Source of the DNA: UBA6168 sp964573725 | GTDB lineage: Bacteria; Bacteroidota; Bacteroidia; Chitinophagales; Saprospiraceae | Assembly: GCA_964573725.1 (NCBI GenBank) | Contig: CAZNLJ010000015.1 | Span: forward strand, 1-64,000 | DNA: 64,000 nt | Direction of reading: 5' to 3' | Part shown: positions 15,993 to 25,683 of the stretch, one piece after another | Layout: every line of letters starts with the position of its first letter | Position numbering within the stretch: position 1 is the stretch's first letter | The notes under the pieces: model-generated | What the model was told of the DNA's origin: nothing | Databases searched by the model: none | Seen by the model: the letters and a program-made list of their open reading frames with translations, nothing else | Program-made: the position numbers and the translations under genes

Positions 15993-18900
15993 ATGAAAAC
16001 AACCTCATGCCTGACCATGCTGTTATTGGTCACCTGCCTTTGCGCCGTCAGCCAAGCCCAGATCATCACGCCCACCGACACCCTGTACGGGAACGAGTGG
16101 ATCCGGTACGACCGGCCCTACTACAAGATTCCCGTGTGGGCGGACGGCCTGTACCGCATCCCGGCCCAGGCCCTGGCGGATGCCGGCATTGCGGTGACCG
16201 AGATCAAGGGCAGCACCTTGCGGCTGTACCACAACGGGGTGGAAGTCCCCATGTACCGTTCCAATACCGGGCTGCTGACGGCGACGGACCAGCTGGTGTT
16301 CTTCGGCGAAAAGAACACCGATGCGCTCGACCGGTACCTGTTCGAAAATCCGGAATCCGAGATGATGAACCCCTGGTACAGCCTGTTCACCGACACGGCC
16401 GCCTATTTCCTGACCTGGGAGACCGGGCAGGACGGGCTCAGCTACACGCAACAGGCCAACGAGCTGACCAACCTGCCCCCGAAGGAAGCCTACCACCTGG
16501 CGGAATGGCAAGTCACCTACAACACGAGCTTTTCCAAACCCGCCAACACCCTGGGCATCGCCTCCTCGCGGTACGGGGTCTCCGAGGGCTTCGCCTCCAA
16601 CCTGGCGCAAACGCAGACCGTGACCATCCCGGTCCCGGCCGACCTGTACACCGGGGGGCCGCCGACCGCACAAGTCTGGTTGCGGTACGCCACCAACAAC
16701 GGCGAACACCGGCAGGAAATCCGGTTGAACGACCAACCCGTCCAGGTCGACACCTTCAGCCACATCCAGGTCCGCCAACCGGCCTTCGAAGTGCCGCTCA
16801 GCGACCTGACCGCCCCATTGACCTTGAAAATGAACGGATTGGTATCCAGCACCGACCGGCAGCGCATCGCTGCGGCGGGCTTGGCATACCCGGCCTCCTT
16901 TTCCGCCGGCAATGCGGCGCGTTTCCGTTTCCGCTTGCCGGCATCGGCACAGGTCCGTTACGTGGAGGTGACGAACCTCTCCGTCGGCACCGGTACACCG
17001 GTGCTTTACGACCTGACCAACCGGCGGCGGCAAGTCGCCACCGTGGAAAACGGCGTGGTCCGCCTGGCCATCCCGCCGTCCGCCCAGGATGCCCGCTACC
17101 TGCTCGCCGGCGGCCCGGCCGGCTACACCGACATCGGTCCGCCCGCACCCGTCGACTTCATCGACTTCCGGGAAACGGATGCCGGCTATCTCATCCTGAC
17201 CAACCACCGGCTCCTGGACGACGGTGCCGGCGGAAACCCGGTGCAAGCCTATGCCGATTACCGCAGCAGCAGCACCGGAGGCGGATATTCGGTCCAGGTA
17301 GTCGACATCCGGCAGATCTACGACCAGTTCGGCTGGGGCATCCAACGGCATGTCCTCGCCGTCCGCAACTTCCTGCAATACCTCCGCCGGGAATGGCCTT
17401 CCCTGACGCACTGCCTGCTCCTGGGCAAAGCCCGGGAATACCAGCAAGTCCGCACCGCCGCCCAGCTGGCATCCCCCTTGAACGACAGCTACTACCTGCC
17501 CACCTTCGGCACCCCCGGGTCCGACAACATGCTGGCCAGCGAACCGGGCCTTTCCGCCCCGACCCTTTCTATCGGCCGACTGGCCGCGTCCGGCCCGGCC
17601 GATGTCCTCCGATACCTGCAGAAAGTCAAGGCCTTTGATGCCCTCGCCCACCAAGGACAGACACCCGCCGACCGCTTGTGGATGAAAAAAGTGCTCCACC
17701 TCAGCGGCGGTGGCTCCGCCAGCGAACAGAATGTCATCCGCAACTATTTGTCCGCCATGGAAAAGGAGCTGGAACGCAACCAGGTCGGCGCTTCCGTCAC
17801 CACCTACTACAAATCCGCCGCCGACCCCGTCCAGGTTACCGTTGCCGACCAGGTTTACGACCTGATCAACGCGGGTGTGTCCATCGTCACCATTTTCGGC
17901 CATGCCGCCGTCGGGGTACTCGAACTCAACATCGATGAGATGGACCGCTACACCAATGTGGGCAGGCTGCCCCTCATCTTCTCCCTCGGCTGCTACTCCG
18001 GCAACATCCACAGCAACGGGGAAGGGGTCAGCGAACGATTCGTGCTGGACAACGACCACGGCTACATCGGCATGATCGCCACCAGCGGCCAGGGCTACAT
18101 CGGTTCGCTCTACAACATCGCCAACGAATTTTACAAACTGCATGGCGGCACCGCCTACGGCGGATCCATCGGGGAAATCTTCCGACAGTCCCTCGCCCGT
18201 TTCGACGGCCAGTTCAACACCCAGCGGGAACTGCTGGAACAATTCACCTACCACGGTGACCCCGCCGTCCGGCTCCACCACAGTCCCGGTCCGGACTACA
18301 CCATCGATCCGGGCAGCGCCTACCTGGAACCCGCCCTGGTATCGGCCAGGCTGGACAGTTTCAGCCTCCACCTCCGCCTGCTCAACCTCGGGAAAAACCA
18401 ATCGGATACCCTGCGGGTCTCGGTAACCCAAACCTTCCCCGACGGGTCGTCGGCCGTCGTGGCGGACCTGAGCACCCCTGCCCCGGCCTTCGAACTGCCG
18501 ATGGCGATTTCCCTGCCGGTCGGCGGTGCGACGGCATTGGGCCGCAATGCCTTGACGGTCCGGCTGGATCCGGAAAACGCGATCCCGGAGCTGCCGAATC
18601 CGGTGGCCGAATCGAATAACGAGCTGGTCAGCGCATCCGGCCAGGCCGGCCTCAGCTTCCTGATCACCGACGAGGGGGCGAACCCGGTCTTTCCCCCGGA
18701 TTTCGGGGTCGTCTCCGACGGGGAGCTGACCCTCCTGGCCTCCACCTCCGAAGTGCTGGCCCCTACGCGCAGCTATCGCTTCGAACTGGACACCACCCGC
18801 CAGTTCAACAGTCCCCTGAAAACCGCCGCCACCCTCACCCAGACCGGCGGGGTACTGGCCTGGACACCCGCGCTGCCGTTCCGGGACAGCATGGTCTACT

Positions 18901-21002
18901 TCTGGCGGGTGAGTCCGGTCTCCCAGGACCCGACCGTCGGCTGGGCCTGGGAGACCCGCTCCTTCACCCATCTCCCCGGCAGCCCGGCGGGCTGGGCACA
19001 AAGCCATCGCGAACAATTCCAGCTGGACCGGCTCGACGACATGACCATCGACCCGGAATCCGGGGAATTGGCCTTTGCCGCCGACTTGCTGACCTTGCGG
19101 ATCCGGAACAAGTTGTACAACCCGTTCGACATACCGTACGGCTATGTCAATGCCGTCCCCTGGAGCGACTTCTTCCGCTGGCAGGTGCAGGCGGGGCTGA
19201 CCTTCGTGGTGTTCGACACCCTCGGCCGGATCCAGTTCAACTGGGCGCCGGGCGAGTACGGCAGCGTCAACACCAACGCCGCCCGGATCGGTGCCTATCC
19301 CTTCCCGGTGGCCACGGCCGACCAGCGGGCGAACATCGTCCATTTCCTGGAGGACGTGGTTCCGGACCAATCCTGGGTGGTGGGCTACACCATGCGGCGG
19401 ACCCTGGGGCATGACCTCAAGGTCCAGGAATGGGCGGCGGATTCGCTCCAACTCAACGGCCGCAACATCTTCAATGTCCTGGAGGCGCAAGGGGCTACCC
19501 TGGTGCGCCGGCTGGCAGACGGAGCCGTGCCCTATTTCTTCGCCTACCGAAAAAACGGCGGAGCCATCCGCGAGGAGATTGCGGCAGGCCCCGAGGATAT
19601 CCTCGACACGCAGGTCGAAATTCCCGGCAACTGGTTCGAGGGCCGGGTGCGCAGCACCCTGGTCGGTCCTGCCCGTGCCTGGGAATCGCTCACCTGCCGG
19701 TTCGATACCAGCGGGCTGGCGGACCAGGAGCAATATGCGGTGAATGTGTACGGACTGGGGCCCGGCCAGCAGTCCGAACAACTCGTCCTCGCAGACTTGC
19801 GCGAGGAGGTGGTCTCCCTGGCCCACCTCCCGGTGGACTCCTTCCCCTGGCTGCGGCTGGAATTCCAGGCCAAGGATTCCCTGGCCCGGACACCGGTGCA
19901 GCTCCGGTCCTGGCGGGTCTCCTACACCGGATATCCGGACCTGGCCTTCCATCCCGCCGGTGGATATTCCTTTCATGCCGACACCCTCGCCGCCGGTGAC
20001 AGCCTTCGGTTCGGCACCAGGATCCTGTCCACCCAGCCGACCGGGGTCGACAGCCTCTGGGTCGAATACCAGGTCCGGAACACATCCGGCCGGCAGCTCG
20101 TGCACCTCGACACCCTGCGGATTCCGGTATCGACGGAAGGCATTCCCCTGGCTGTGCGCCTACCTACCGAAGGGTTGTCGGGCGACTACCAGTTCAGTGC
20201 CTTGCTGCAGGCGGCCGACAGCCTCCCGGACCTGTTTCCCGCCAACAATTACCTGCTCCGACCGTTCCATGTCCGGAGCGACGGGGCGCCGCCCCTGGTC
20301 GAGGTCACCTTCGACGGCCAACGGATCCACCAGGGGGCCATCGTATCCCCGCGTCCCGACATCCTGGTCACGGTACGGGACGAGAACCGGTTCCTCCTCT
20401 TGTCCGATACGACCTTGTTCGAGTTGTCCTTGCAATATCCGGACGGACACATCGAGGCCGTCCCCCTGACAGGTCCGGAGCTGTCCTTCACCCCGGCCAC
20501 CGATCCGAACCACAACAAGGCGACCTTGCGATGGCAACCGACCCTGCCGGAAGCCGGCCGATACACCCTGCAGGTCCAGGTCCGCGACCGGACCGGCAAC
20601 ACCGCCGGGCGGCAACCCTACCGGATCGGCTTCCAGGTCGAACTGCGTTCCGCCCTGTCGAGTTTCCTCCCCTACCCCAACCCTTTCACCACCGCGACCC
20701 GCTTCGTATACACCCTGACCGGCACCCATCCGCCCGACCGGTACAAACTGCAAATCATGACCCTTCGCGGCACCGTGGTCCGGGAAATCGACCAGCTGGA
20801 ACTGGGGCCCTTGAAAATCGGGACCCACACGACGGAGTTTGCCTGGGACGGTACCGACCAATACGGCGACGATTTGGCCCGGGGCGTCTATTTCTACCGC
20901 TTGCTGCTCGGGGAGCAGGACCGGAAGGAATTCGGGCAATGGGAAACCCCCGGTGACGCCTTCCTGGAGAAGGGATTCGGAAAATTGGTCAAACTGAAAT
21001 GA
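15993..21002 (+). CDS. porU2: C25-family peptidase, type IX secretion sortase PorU2-like
   Basis: A 1669-aa secreted protein. The signal peptide is LTMLLLVTCLCAVSQAQ. A gingipain (peptidase C25) domain in the first half has catalytic His637 in IFGHAAVG and Cys667 in SLGCYSGN. Long beta-rich regions follow, and the C-terminus resembles FlgD-Ig or type IX sorting domains (FLPYPNPFTTATRFVY, GVYFYRL, end KLVKLK). PorU is the cell-surface transpeptidase that removes the sorting domain from type IX cargo and attaches it to A-LPS. The long form is usually named PorU2, and its role is less well known. The stop overlaps the next ATG (ATGA) of a Wzm-type permease. A non-sortase secreted C25 peptidase is the alternative. 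Confidence 0.75.
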   Translation: MKTTSCLTMLLLVTCLCAVSQAQIITPTDTLYGNEWIRYDRPYYKIPVWADGLYRIPAQALADAGIAVTEIKGSTLRLYHNGVEVPMYRSNTGLLTATDQLVFFGEKNTDALDRYLFENPESEMMNPWYSLFTDTAAYFLTWETGQDGLSYTQQANELTNLPPKEAYHLAEWQVTYNTSFSKPANTLGIASSRYGVSEGFASNLAQTQTVTIPVPADLYTGGPPTAQVWLRYATNNGEHRQEIRLNDQPVQVDTFSHIQVRQPAFEVPLSDLTAPLTLKMNGLVSSTDRQRIAAAGLAYPASFSAGNAARFRFRLPASAQVRYVEVTNLSVGTGTPVLYDLTNRRRQVATVENGVVRLAIPPSAQDARYLLAGGPAGYTDIGPPAPVDFIDFRETDAGYLILTNHRLLDDGAGGNPVQAYADYRSSSTGGGYSVQVVDIRQIYDQFGWGIQRHVLAVRNFLQYLRREWPSLTHCLLLGKAREYQQVRTAAQLASPLNDSYYLPTFGTPGSDNMLASEPGLSAPTLSIGRLAASGPADVLRYLQKVKAFDALAHQGQTPADRLWMKKVLHLSGGGSASEQNVIRNYLSAMEKELERNQVGASVTTYYKSAADPVQVTVADQVYDLINAGVSIVTIFGHAAVGVLELNIDEMDRYTNVGRLPLIFSLGCYSGNIHSNGEGVSERFVLDNDHGYIGMIATSGQGYIGSLYNIANEFYKLHGGTAYGGSIGEIFRQSLARFDGQFNTQRELLEQFTYHGDPAVRLHHSPGPDYTIDPGSAYLEPALVSARLDSFSLHLRLLNLGKNQSDTLRVSVTQTFPDGSSAVVADLSTPAPAFELPMAISLPVGGATALGRNALTVRLDPENAIPELPNPVAESNNELVSASGQAGLSFLITDEGANPVFPPDFGVVSDGELTLLASTSEVLAPTRSYRFELDTTRQFNSPLKTAATLTQTGGVLAWTPALPFRDSMVYFWRVSPVSQDPTVGWAWETRSFTHLPGSPAGWAQSHREQFQLDRLDDMTIDPESGELAFAADLLTLRIRNKLYNPFDIPYGYVNAVPWSDFFRWQVQAGLTFVVFDTLGRIQFNWAPGEYGSVNTNAARIGAYPFPVATADQRANIVHFLEDVVPDQSWVVGYTMRRTLGHDLKVQEWAADSLQLNGRNIFNVLEAQGATLVRRLADGAVPYFFAYRKNGGAIREEIAAGPEDILDTQVEIPGNWFEGRVRSTLVGPARAWESLTCRFDTSGLADQEQYAVNVYGLGPGQQSEQLVLADLREEVVSLAHLPVDSFPWLRLEFQAKDSLARTPVQLRSWRVSYTGYPDLAFHPAGGYSFHADTLAAGDSLRFGTRILSTQPTGVDSLWVEYQVRNTSGRQLVHLDTLRIPVSTEGIPLAVRLPTEGLSGDYQFSALLQAADSLPDLFPANNYLLRPFHVRSDGAPPLVEVTFDGQRIHQGAIVSPRPDILVTVRDENRFLLLSDTTLFELSLQYPDGHIEAVPLTGPELSFTPATDPNHNKATLRWQPTLPEAGRYTLQVQVRDRTGNTAGRQPYRIGFQVELRSALSSFLPYPNPFTTATRFVYTLTGTHPPDRYKLQIMTLRGTVVREIDQLELGPLKIGTHTTEFAWDGTDQYGDDLARGVYFYRLLLGEQDRKEFGQWETPGDAFLEKGFGKLVKLK

Positions 21003-21841
21003 CGATGGCCGGAAAGCCGACGCCTCCGGTCACGGTCATCCGGGCCGACCAGACCTGGCGAAGCCGGTGGCGGGAGTGGTACGCCTACCGGGAACTCTTC
21101 TGGGTGCTGGCCTGGCGGGATATCCGGGTCCGTTACCGGCAGACCGCCATCGGCATCCTGTGGAGCGTATTGCGGCCATTGTTGACCATGCTCATCCTGA
21201 CCCTGGTCTTCGGGTATTTCGCCAAGTTGCCGGCGGGCGGCGCCTACCCCTATGTCTTGTTGGTCTTCACGGGATTGCTGCCCTGGCAGTTTTTTGCCCA
21301 TGGCACCGCCGACAGCGGCCACAGCCTGCTGGACAACAGCCGTTTGATCACCAAGATCTATTTCCCGCGGATATTCGTGCCCATGAGCCCGATCCTTTCC
21401 GCCCTGTTGGACCTGCTGATATCCTTGGGGCTCCTGGTCCCCTTGTTGGGCTGGTACGGCCAGTTTGCGGGTTGGCGGCTGCTGATGCTGCCGGTTTTCC
21501 TGTCGCTTGCCGTGCTGCTGACCATCGGCGCGGGCACCTGGCTGACCGCCCTGCATGTCAAGTACCGGGATGTACGGTATGTCATCCCCTTCCTCCTGCA
21601 GGTCGGGCTCTACCTTGCCCCCGTCGGCTATGACACCGACCTCATCCCCGAACCGGTGCGATGGGTATACGGGCTCAACCCCATGGTCGGCATCATCGAG
21701 GGGTTCCGCTGGTGCCTGTTGGAGGGGCGTACCTTCCGGGCCGCCTTCCTGCCCGGCATGTTGGTGGTACCGCCCCTGCTCACGGTGCTGGGTATCCGCT
21801 ACTTCCAGGCGACGGAGCGCCATTTTGCCGACATCCTGTAA
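20999..21841 (+). CDS. wzm: ABC-2 type polysaccharide export permease (Wzm-like)
   Basis: A 280-aa integral membrane protein with about six hydrophobic segments. The N-terminal motif LAWRDIRVRYRQTAIGILWSV is the signature of ABC-2 permeases for O-antigen, teichoic acid or capsule export. With the next gene (Wzt-like ATPase) it should flip a completed undecaprenyl-linked polysaccharide across the inner membrane. The ATG at 20999 overlaps the stop of the PorU2-like gene by 4 bp, and the ATPase starts 2 bp after the permease stop, so the three genes are tightly coupled. Confidence 0.88.
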   Translation: MTMAGKPTPPVTVIRADQTWRSRWREWYAYRELFWVLAWRDIRVRYRQTAIGILWSVLRPLLTMLILTLVFGYFAKLPAGGAYPYVLLVFTGLLPWQFFAHGTADSGHSLLDNSRLITKIYFPRIFVPMSPILSALLDLLISLGLLVPLLGWYGQFAGWRLLMLPVFLSLAVLLTIGAGTWLTALHVKYRDVRYVIPFLLQVGLYLAPVGYDTDLIPEPVRWVYGLNPMVGIIEGFRWCLLEGRTFRAAFLPGMLVVPPLLTVLGIRYFQATERHFADIL

Positions 21842-21843
21842 TC

Positions 21844-23130
21844 ATGTCCATGGAACAAGCAGCCATCCAGGTCAGCGGACTGACAAAAAACTACCGGTTG
21901 GGCGGAAAGCCGGCCGGTGGTTACCTCACCTTGCGCGACACCTTGTCCCGCCCCCTCCGCCAATGGTGGAAACCGGCGGAGCAGGCCAGCGGCCGGATTG
22001 CGGCCCTGCGGGAGATTTCCTTCACCGTCGGGGCGGGGGAAGTCCTGGGCATCATCGGTCGGAACGGGTCCGGCAAGAGCACGCTTTTGAAAATACTGAG
22101 CAAGATCACCCATCCCGATGCGGGGACCGTGGTCTTGCGGGGAAAAGTGTCCTCCCTGTTGGAGGTCGGCACCGGTTTCCACCCGGAGTTGACCGGGCGG
22201 GAGAACATCTACCTGAGCGGGGCCATGCTGGGGATGACGCGCCGCGACATCCGGGCCAAGTTTGATGAAATCGTCGATTTCTCGGGGGTGGAGACCTTCC
22301 TGGACACCCCGGTCAAGCACTATTCCTCCGGCATGTATGTCCGGCTCGGATTCTCGGTAGCGGCCCATTTGGAAACGGAGATATTGCTGGTGGACGAGGT
22401 ATTGGCGGTCGGCGACCTGGAATTCCAGCGGAAATGCCTGGGAAAGATGGACCAGGCGGCCCGGTCCGGCCGGACGAGCCTGTTGGTCAGCCACCAGCTC
22501 GGCATCATCAAGCGGATGTGCCCCAAGACCTTGTTGCTGGACGAGGGCCGGGTCCTGGCATACGATGAGACGGAGCCGGTCCTGCAACACTACCAGCGGT
22601 TGGTGGCGGAGGCAGGTCCCTTGCAACCGGGACAATGGACCTTGCCCGCCGGACACCCGGCGCGGGCAGCCAAGGCTTACCTGGTGGCGATGCGGGTCCT
22701 GCATCCGGACGGACACGCGCAGGACACCTTCCTCAACAGCGAACCGATCACCTTGTCGTTCACCGTCCGGGCCAACCGGGCGTTGCGGCGCCTGACCCTG
22801 GCCATGGACCTGTTCCGCGGCTATGAGACCGTGCTGCGGAGCCGGCAGGTCGACACGACGGACCAGGACAGCCTCGCCGAGGGGGCGCTGGCGGATTTCG
22901 AATGTACGCTTCCCGCCTGGCTGCTCAATGCGGGCACCTACACCGTCCGGCCCATCCTGTCCATCCACTGTGTGGAGACCTTGTTCGAGGATCCCGATGC
23001 GGTGTTGCGTTTCCGGGTGGAATACGATCCGGCGCGGAGCGAGTACCACCAGAGCCTGAACGAATCCAACCATCCGGGGGCCGTCTTTCCCAGCCTGCCC
23101 TGGACCGTGCGCCAAAAAGACCCGACATGA
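21844..23130 (+). CDS. wzt: ABC transporter ATP-binding protein with glycan-binding C-terminus (Wzt-like)
   Basis: A 428-aa protein. The nucleotide-binding domain (about 1-255) has Walker A GRNGSGKST at 72-80, signature YSSGMYVRLGF, Walker B ILLVDEVLAVGD and a switch histidine in LLVSHQLG. The C-terminal 170 residues (from about 260) form the Wzt_C-type beta domain that recognises the polysaccharide chain end, with VHCVETL-like and FRVEYDP segments. Such a domain makes the exporter selective for a terminally modified O-antigen. The frame is open upstream, but ATG 21844 follows the permease stop directly and begins the conserved domain. It overlaps the next methyltransferase gene (ATGA at 23127). 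Confidence 0.9.
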   Translation: MSMEQAAIQVSGLTKNYRLGGKPAGGYLTLRDTLSRPLRQWWKPAEQASGRIAALREISFTVGAGEVLGIIGRNGSGKSTLLKILSKITHPDAGTVVLRGKVSSLLEVGTGFHPELTGRENIYLSGAMLGMTRRDIRAKFDEIVDFSGVETFLDTPVKHYSSGMYVRLGFSVAAHLETEILLVDEVLAVGDLEFQRKCLGKMDQAARSGRTSLLVSHQLGIIKRMCPKTLLLDEGRVLAYDETEPVLQHYQRLVAEAGPLQPGQWTLPAGHPARAAKAYLVAMRVLHPDGHAQDTFLNSEPITLSFTVRANRALRRLTLAMDLFRGYETVLRSRQVDTTDQDSLAEGALADFECTLPAWLLNAGTYTVRPILSIHCVETLFEDPDAVLRFRVEYDPARSEYHQSLNESNHPGAVFPSLPWTVRQKDPT

Positions 23131-23792
23131 GACGATACCTGCGGCAAATGGAGCGGTGGTGGTTTTGGCGGCGCTTGCAGCGGTGGTTGCCGGCCGAACC
23201 GACCATCATCGAGGCGGGGGGATATGACGGGGAAGACACCCGCCGGATGGCCACCGTATGGCCGCGAGGCCGGGTCATCGTGCTGGAACCCGTTCCCGAG
23301 CTCTACGGCCGGTTGGTCGAACGGACCGCCGACCTGTCGAATGTCATCACATTCCCCTTGGCGCTCGGGGACCGGACGGGCCGGCAACCGCTGTACCGGA
23401 GCGCCGGCAGCTCCGACGCGTCGAGTTCCCTGCTGCCACCCAAGGCCCACCTGGATTTCCACCCCACCGTTACCTTCGCGCAAGAATCGGAGGTCAGGAC
23501 CATCACCCTGGACGACCTCTTTCATTCCCTGCCCGACACGCAGGTGGACTTGTTGTGGTTGGACATACAGGGCATGGAGCGGAAAGTCCTGGAAAAAGGG
23601 GTCGACACCCTGGCACATACCCATCATCTTTTCCTGGAGGTACATTTTGTGGAATCCTACCGGGGATGCGGCACCTTACCGGAGCTGCAAGCCTGGCTGG
23701 CGGAGAAGGGATTCCGCCTGCAATGGTTGGACGACCGGTATGCCGACGCAGGAAATGCGTTTTTTGTCCGGCGGCAACCCGGGAAGCCCTGA
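23127..23792 (+). CDS. FkbM-family methyltransferase
   Basis: A 221-aa SAM-dependent methyltransferase of the FkbM type. Motif I is TIIEAGGYDGEDT, then VIVLEPVPELYGRL, and a later LLWLDIQGMERKVLEKG that carries the family's WxDVxG-like pattern. Members O-methylate sugars in glycans and polyketides. Immediately after Wzt, it could add the terminal methyl group that Wzt C-terminal domains recognise in some O-antigens. The start at 23127 overlaps the wzt stop (ATGA), and the next gene follows after 6 bp. Confidence 0.78.
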   Translation: MRRYLRQMERWWFWRRLQRWLPAEPTIIEAGGYDGEDTRRMATVWPRGRVIVLEPVPELYGRLVERTADLSNVITFPLALGDRTGRQPLYRSAGSSDASSSLLPPKAHLDFHPTVTFAQESEVRTITLDDLFHSLPDTQVDLLWLDIQGMERKVLEKGVDTLAHTHHLFLEVHFVESYRGCGTLPELQAWLAEKGFRLQWLDDRYADAGNAFFVRRQPGKP

Positions 23793-23798
23793 AAACAA

Positions 23799-24773
23799 AT
23801 GGCCGTGGTCATATCCGTTTACCGCAATTATGACGATCCGCCCTTCCTGCGCCAATCACCGGGCGGGACCGGAAGCTGGGCGCAGCATACCTTCGTGGAG
23901 GAACCGACGGCGGAGGGGGATGTACTGGTTTGTCTCAATCCGCCCCGGCAGCCCATCCGGACGCGGTTACCCCGCTCGCGCCGATGGCTGGTCATCCAGG
24001 AACCGCCGGTCGCCTGGTTCCGCGCCTACCGGACCTACCGGTCCTACTTCGGACAGGTTGTGGACCCGTCCGGCGCCGCCGGTGTCCTGCCCACCCAAGG
24101 CTGCCTGCCCTGGCACCTCCACCGCTCGTACGACGAACTGTGCGGGATGGAAGTACCGGAAAAAAGCCGTGATTTGTCCACCATCACCAGCCGCGCCACC
24201 CTGTTGGCCGGACACCGGCGGCGGCGGCGCTTCCTGTCCGCCCTGCAGGCCGCCGGCCTGCGGTTCGACCATTTCGGCAAAGGCATCCGGCCTTTGGCCC
24301 GCAAGGATGAAGGATTGCTGCCCTACCGGTATTCCCTGTGCCTGGAAAACACCATCGCCCCGCACTACTGGACCGAAAAGCTGGCGGATAGTTTCCTGGC
24401 CTACTGCCTGCCCATTTATGTAGGCGCCCCGAACATCGGCCGGTACTTTCCGGCCGGCTCGTACCTGGCCGTCGACCCCGGGCGGCCGCAAGCGGCCGCC
24501 CGGGAAATCCGGCAAGCCGTCGAAAACAGGCTTTGGGAACGCAACCTCGACCAGGTCCGGGCGGCCCGGCAGCTCATCCTGCAGGAATACCAGTTCTTTC
24601 CGTGGGTCAGCCGACTGCTGCAACAAACGGGAGGAGGGCCGGATTCCGGGGACATGCTGGCCCGGCCGGAGACGATCCCGGCATTTCCCTACGGACCACC
24701 ATCCCGGCAGCAGCGATTGACCGCCAAAACCAACCAATGGAAATATGATATCCGTCGTCATCTGCACCTATAA
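23799..24773 (+). CDS. GT10 (fucosyltransferase-like) glycosyltransferase
   Basis: A 324-aa protein. The C-terminal half contains the GT10 signature: YRYSLCLENTIAPHYWTEKL followed by a stretch ending PIYVGAPNIGRYFP, which corresponds to the nucleotide-binding FxxENxxxxxYxTEK-xxxPxxxG motif of alpha-1,3/4-fucosyltransferases. The N-terminal part (RRWLVIQEPPVAWF) fits the acceptor domain. Bacteroidota proteins of this group often modify surface glycans and are not all fucose-specific. The gene overlaps the following GT2 gene by 29 bp. Confidence 0.7.
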   Translation: MAVVISVYRNYDDPPFLRQSPGGTGSWAQHTFVEEPTAEGDVLVCLNPPRQPIRTRLPRSRRWLVIQEPPVAWFRAYRTYRSYFGQVVDPSGAAGVLPTQGCLPWHLHRSYDELCGMEVPEKSRDLSTITSRATLLAGHRRRRRFLSALQAAGLRFDHFGKGIRPLARKDEGLLPYRYSLCLENTIAPHYWTEKLADSFLAYCLPIYVGAPNIGRYFPAGSYLAVDPGRPQAAAREIRQAVENRLWERNLDQVRAARQLILQEYQFFPWVSRLLQQTGGGPDSGDMLARPETIPAFPYGPPSRQQRLTAKTNQWKYDIRRHLHL

Positions 24774-25683
24774 CCGCGCCTCCCTGCTCGCCATGTGCCT
24801 GGAGGCCCTGCTATCGGAAGGATGGCCACCGGCCGTCCGCGAAGTCTGTGTCGTCGACAATGCCGACGATCCCGAAACCCGGACGATGGTAGCCCGCTGG
24901 TCGGAACGCTTCCCGGACCGGGTGCGGTACGACCTGGCGCCCCGGACCGGGCTGAGCCATGCCCGCAACCTGGGAGCGGCCGTCGCGAGAGGCCCCTGGT
25001 TGTGTTACCTGGATGACGATGCAAAAATCCAGGCAGGCTACTTCGGATATGCCCTGGATTTCCTGGACCGGAATCCGGACCTGGCCTGTTTCGGCGGGCC
25101 ATACCAAGCCTGGTTCCCCTTCGGGAAGCCCCGATGGCTTTGGGAAGGCTTCGGGACGATGTCCCCGCTGTTGCCGGCACCGGGCTACATCGGAACCCCG
25201 GACTTGACCGGTGGTAATTTCTGGGTACGAAAGGAGGCCCTGGCTGCGGTCGGAGGATTTCCGGCCGACTTCGGCATGTCCGGTACAGCCATCGGATATG
25301 CGGAAGAGAACGTCGTCCAGGCGAGGCTGCTCGCATCGGGCCACCGCCTGGGCTTCGATCCCCGGATGGTCATCGACCATGCCGTCCTCCCGCACAAACT
25401 CCGGTTTTCCTGGCACCTGCGCCAATGGTATGCCCATGGTCGGGACGGCAGCCGCTTGTCCGGGCCCCTGCCACACGGCGAGCTGCTGGGGCGTACCCTC
25501 CGTTCCCTGGCGGCGGTACCGGTCAAGTTGCCGGTTGCGTCGCTCCGCTGGATCATCCGGCGGGATTATTACATCCAGCACCTGGTCTGGGACGTATTCG
25601 CCCCCCTTTGGTTCCGGGCCGGCGAATGGGCCGCCCGGCGGATGGGAGCAAATCGGAAACCGGTCGAGACCGAACGCCCATGA
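24745..25683 (+). CDS. GT2 family glycosyltransferase
   Basis: A 312-aa GT-A enzyme. The start MISVVICTYNRASLL is the classical family 2 beginning. The DxD region is LDDDAKI (Asp90-92), and the catalytic-base region is IGYAEENVVQARLLASG. A C-terminal tail of about 60 residues with hydrophobic and basic patches may associate with the membrane. It probably adds one sugar to the polysaccharide exported by the Wzm/Wzt pair upstream. It overlaps both neighbours: 29 bp with the GT10 gene and 4 bp (ATGA) with the next GT2 gene. Confidence 0.85.
   Translation: MISVVICTYNRASLLAMCLEALLSEGWPPAVREVCVVDNADDPETRTMVARWSERFPDRVRYDLAPRTGLSHARNLGAAVARGPWLCYLDDDAKIQAGYFGYALDFLDRNPDLACFGGPYQAWFPFGKPRWLWEGFGTMSPLLPAPGYIGTPDLTGGNFWVRKEALAAVGGFPADFGMSGTAIGYAEENVVQARLLASGHRLGFDPRMVIDHAVLPHKLRFSWHLRQWYAHGRDGSRLSGPLPHGELLGRTLRSLAAVPVKLPVASLRWIIRRDYYIQHLVWDVFAPLWFRAGEWAARRMGANRKPVETERP

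Noticed and set aside
16023..20105. A 1360-aa open frame antisense to the PorU2-like gene
   Set aside because: GC-rich codon bias leaves long antisense frames open. The peptide is low-complexity in Gly, Val, Asp and Gln with no domain, while the plus strand has clear C25 and sorting motifs.
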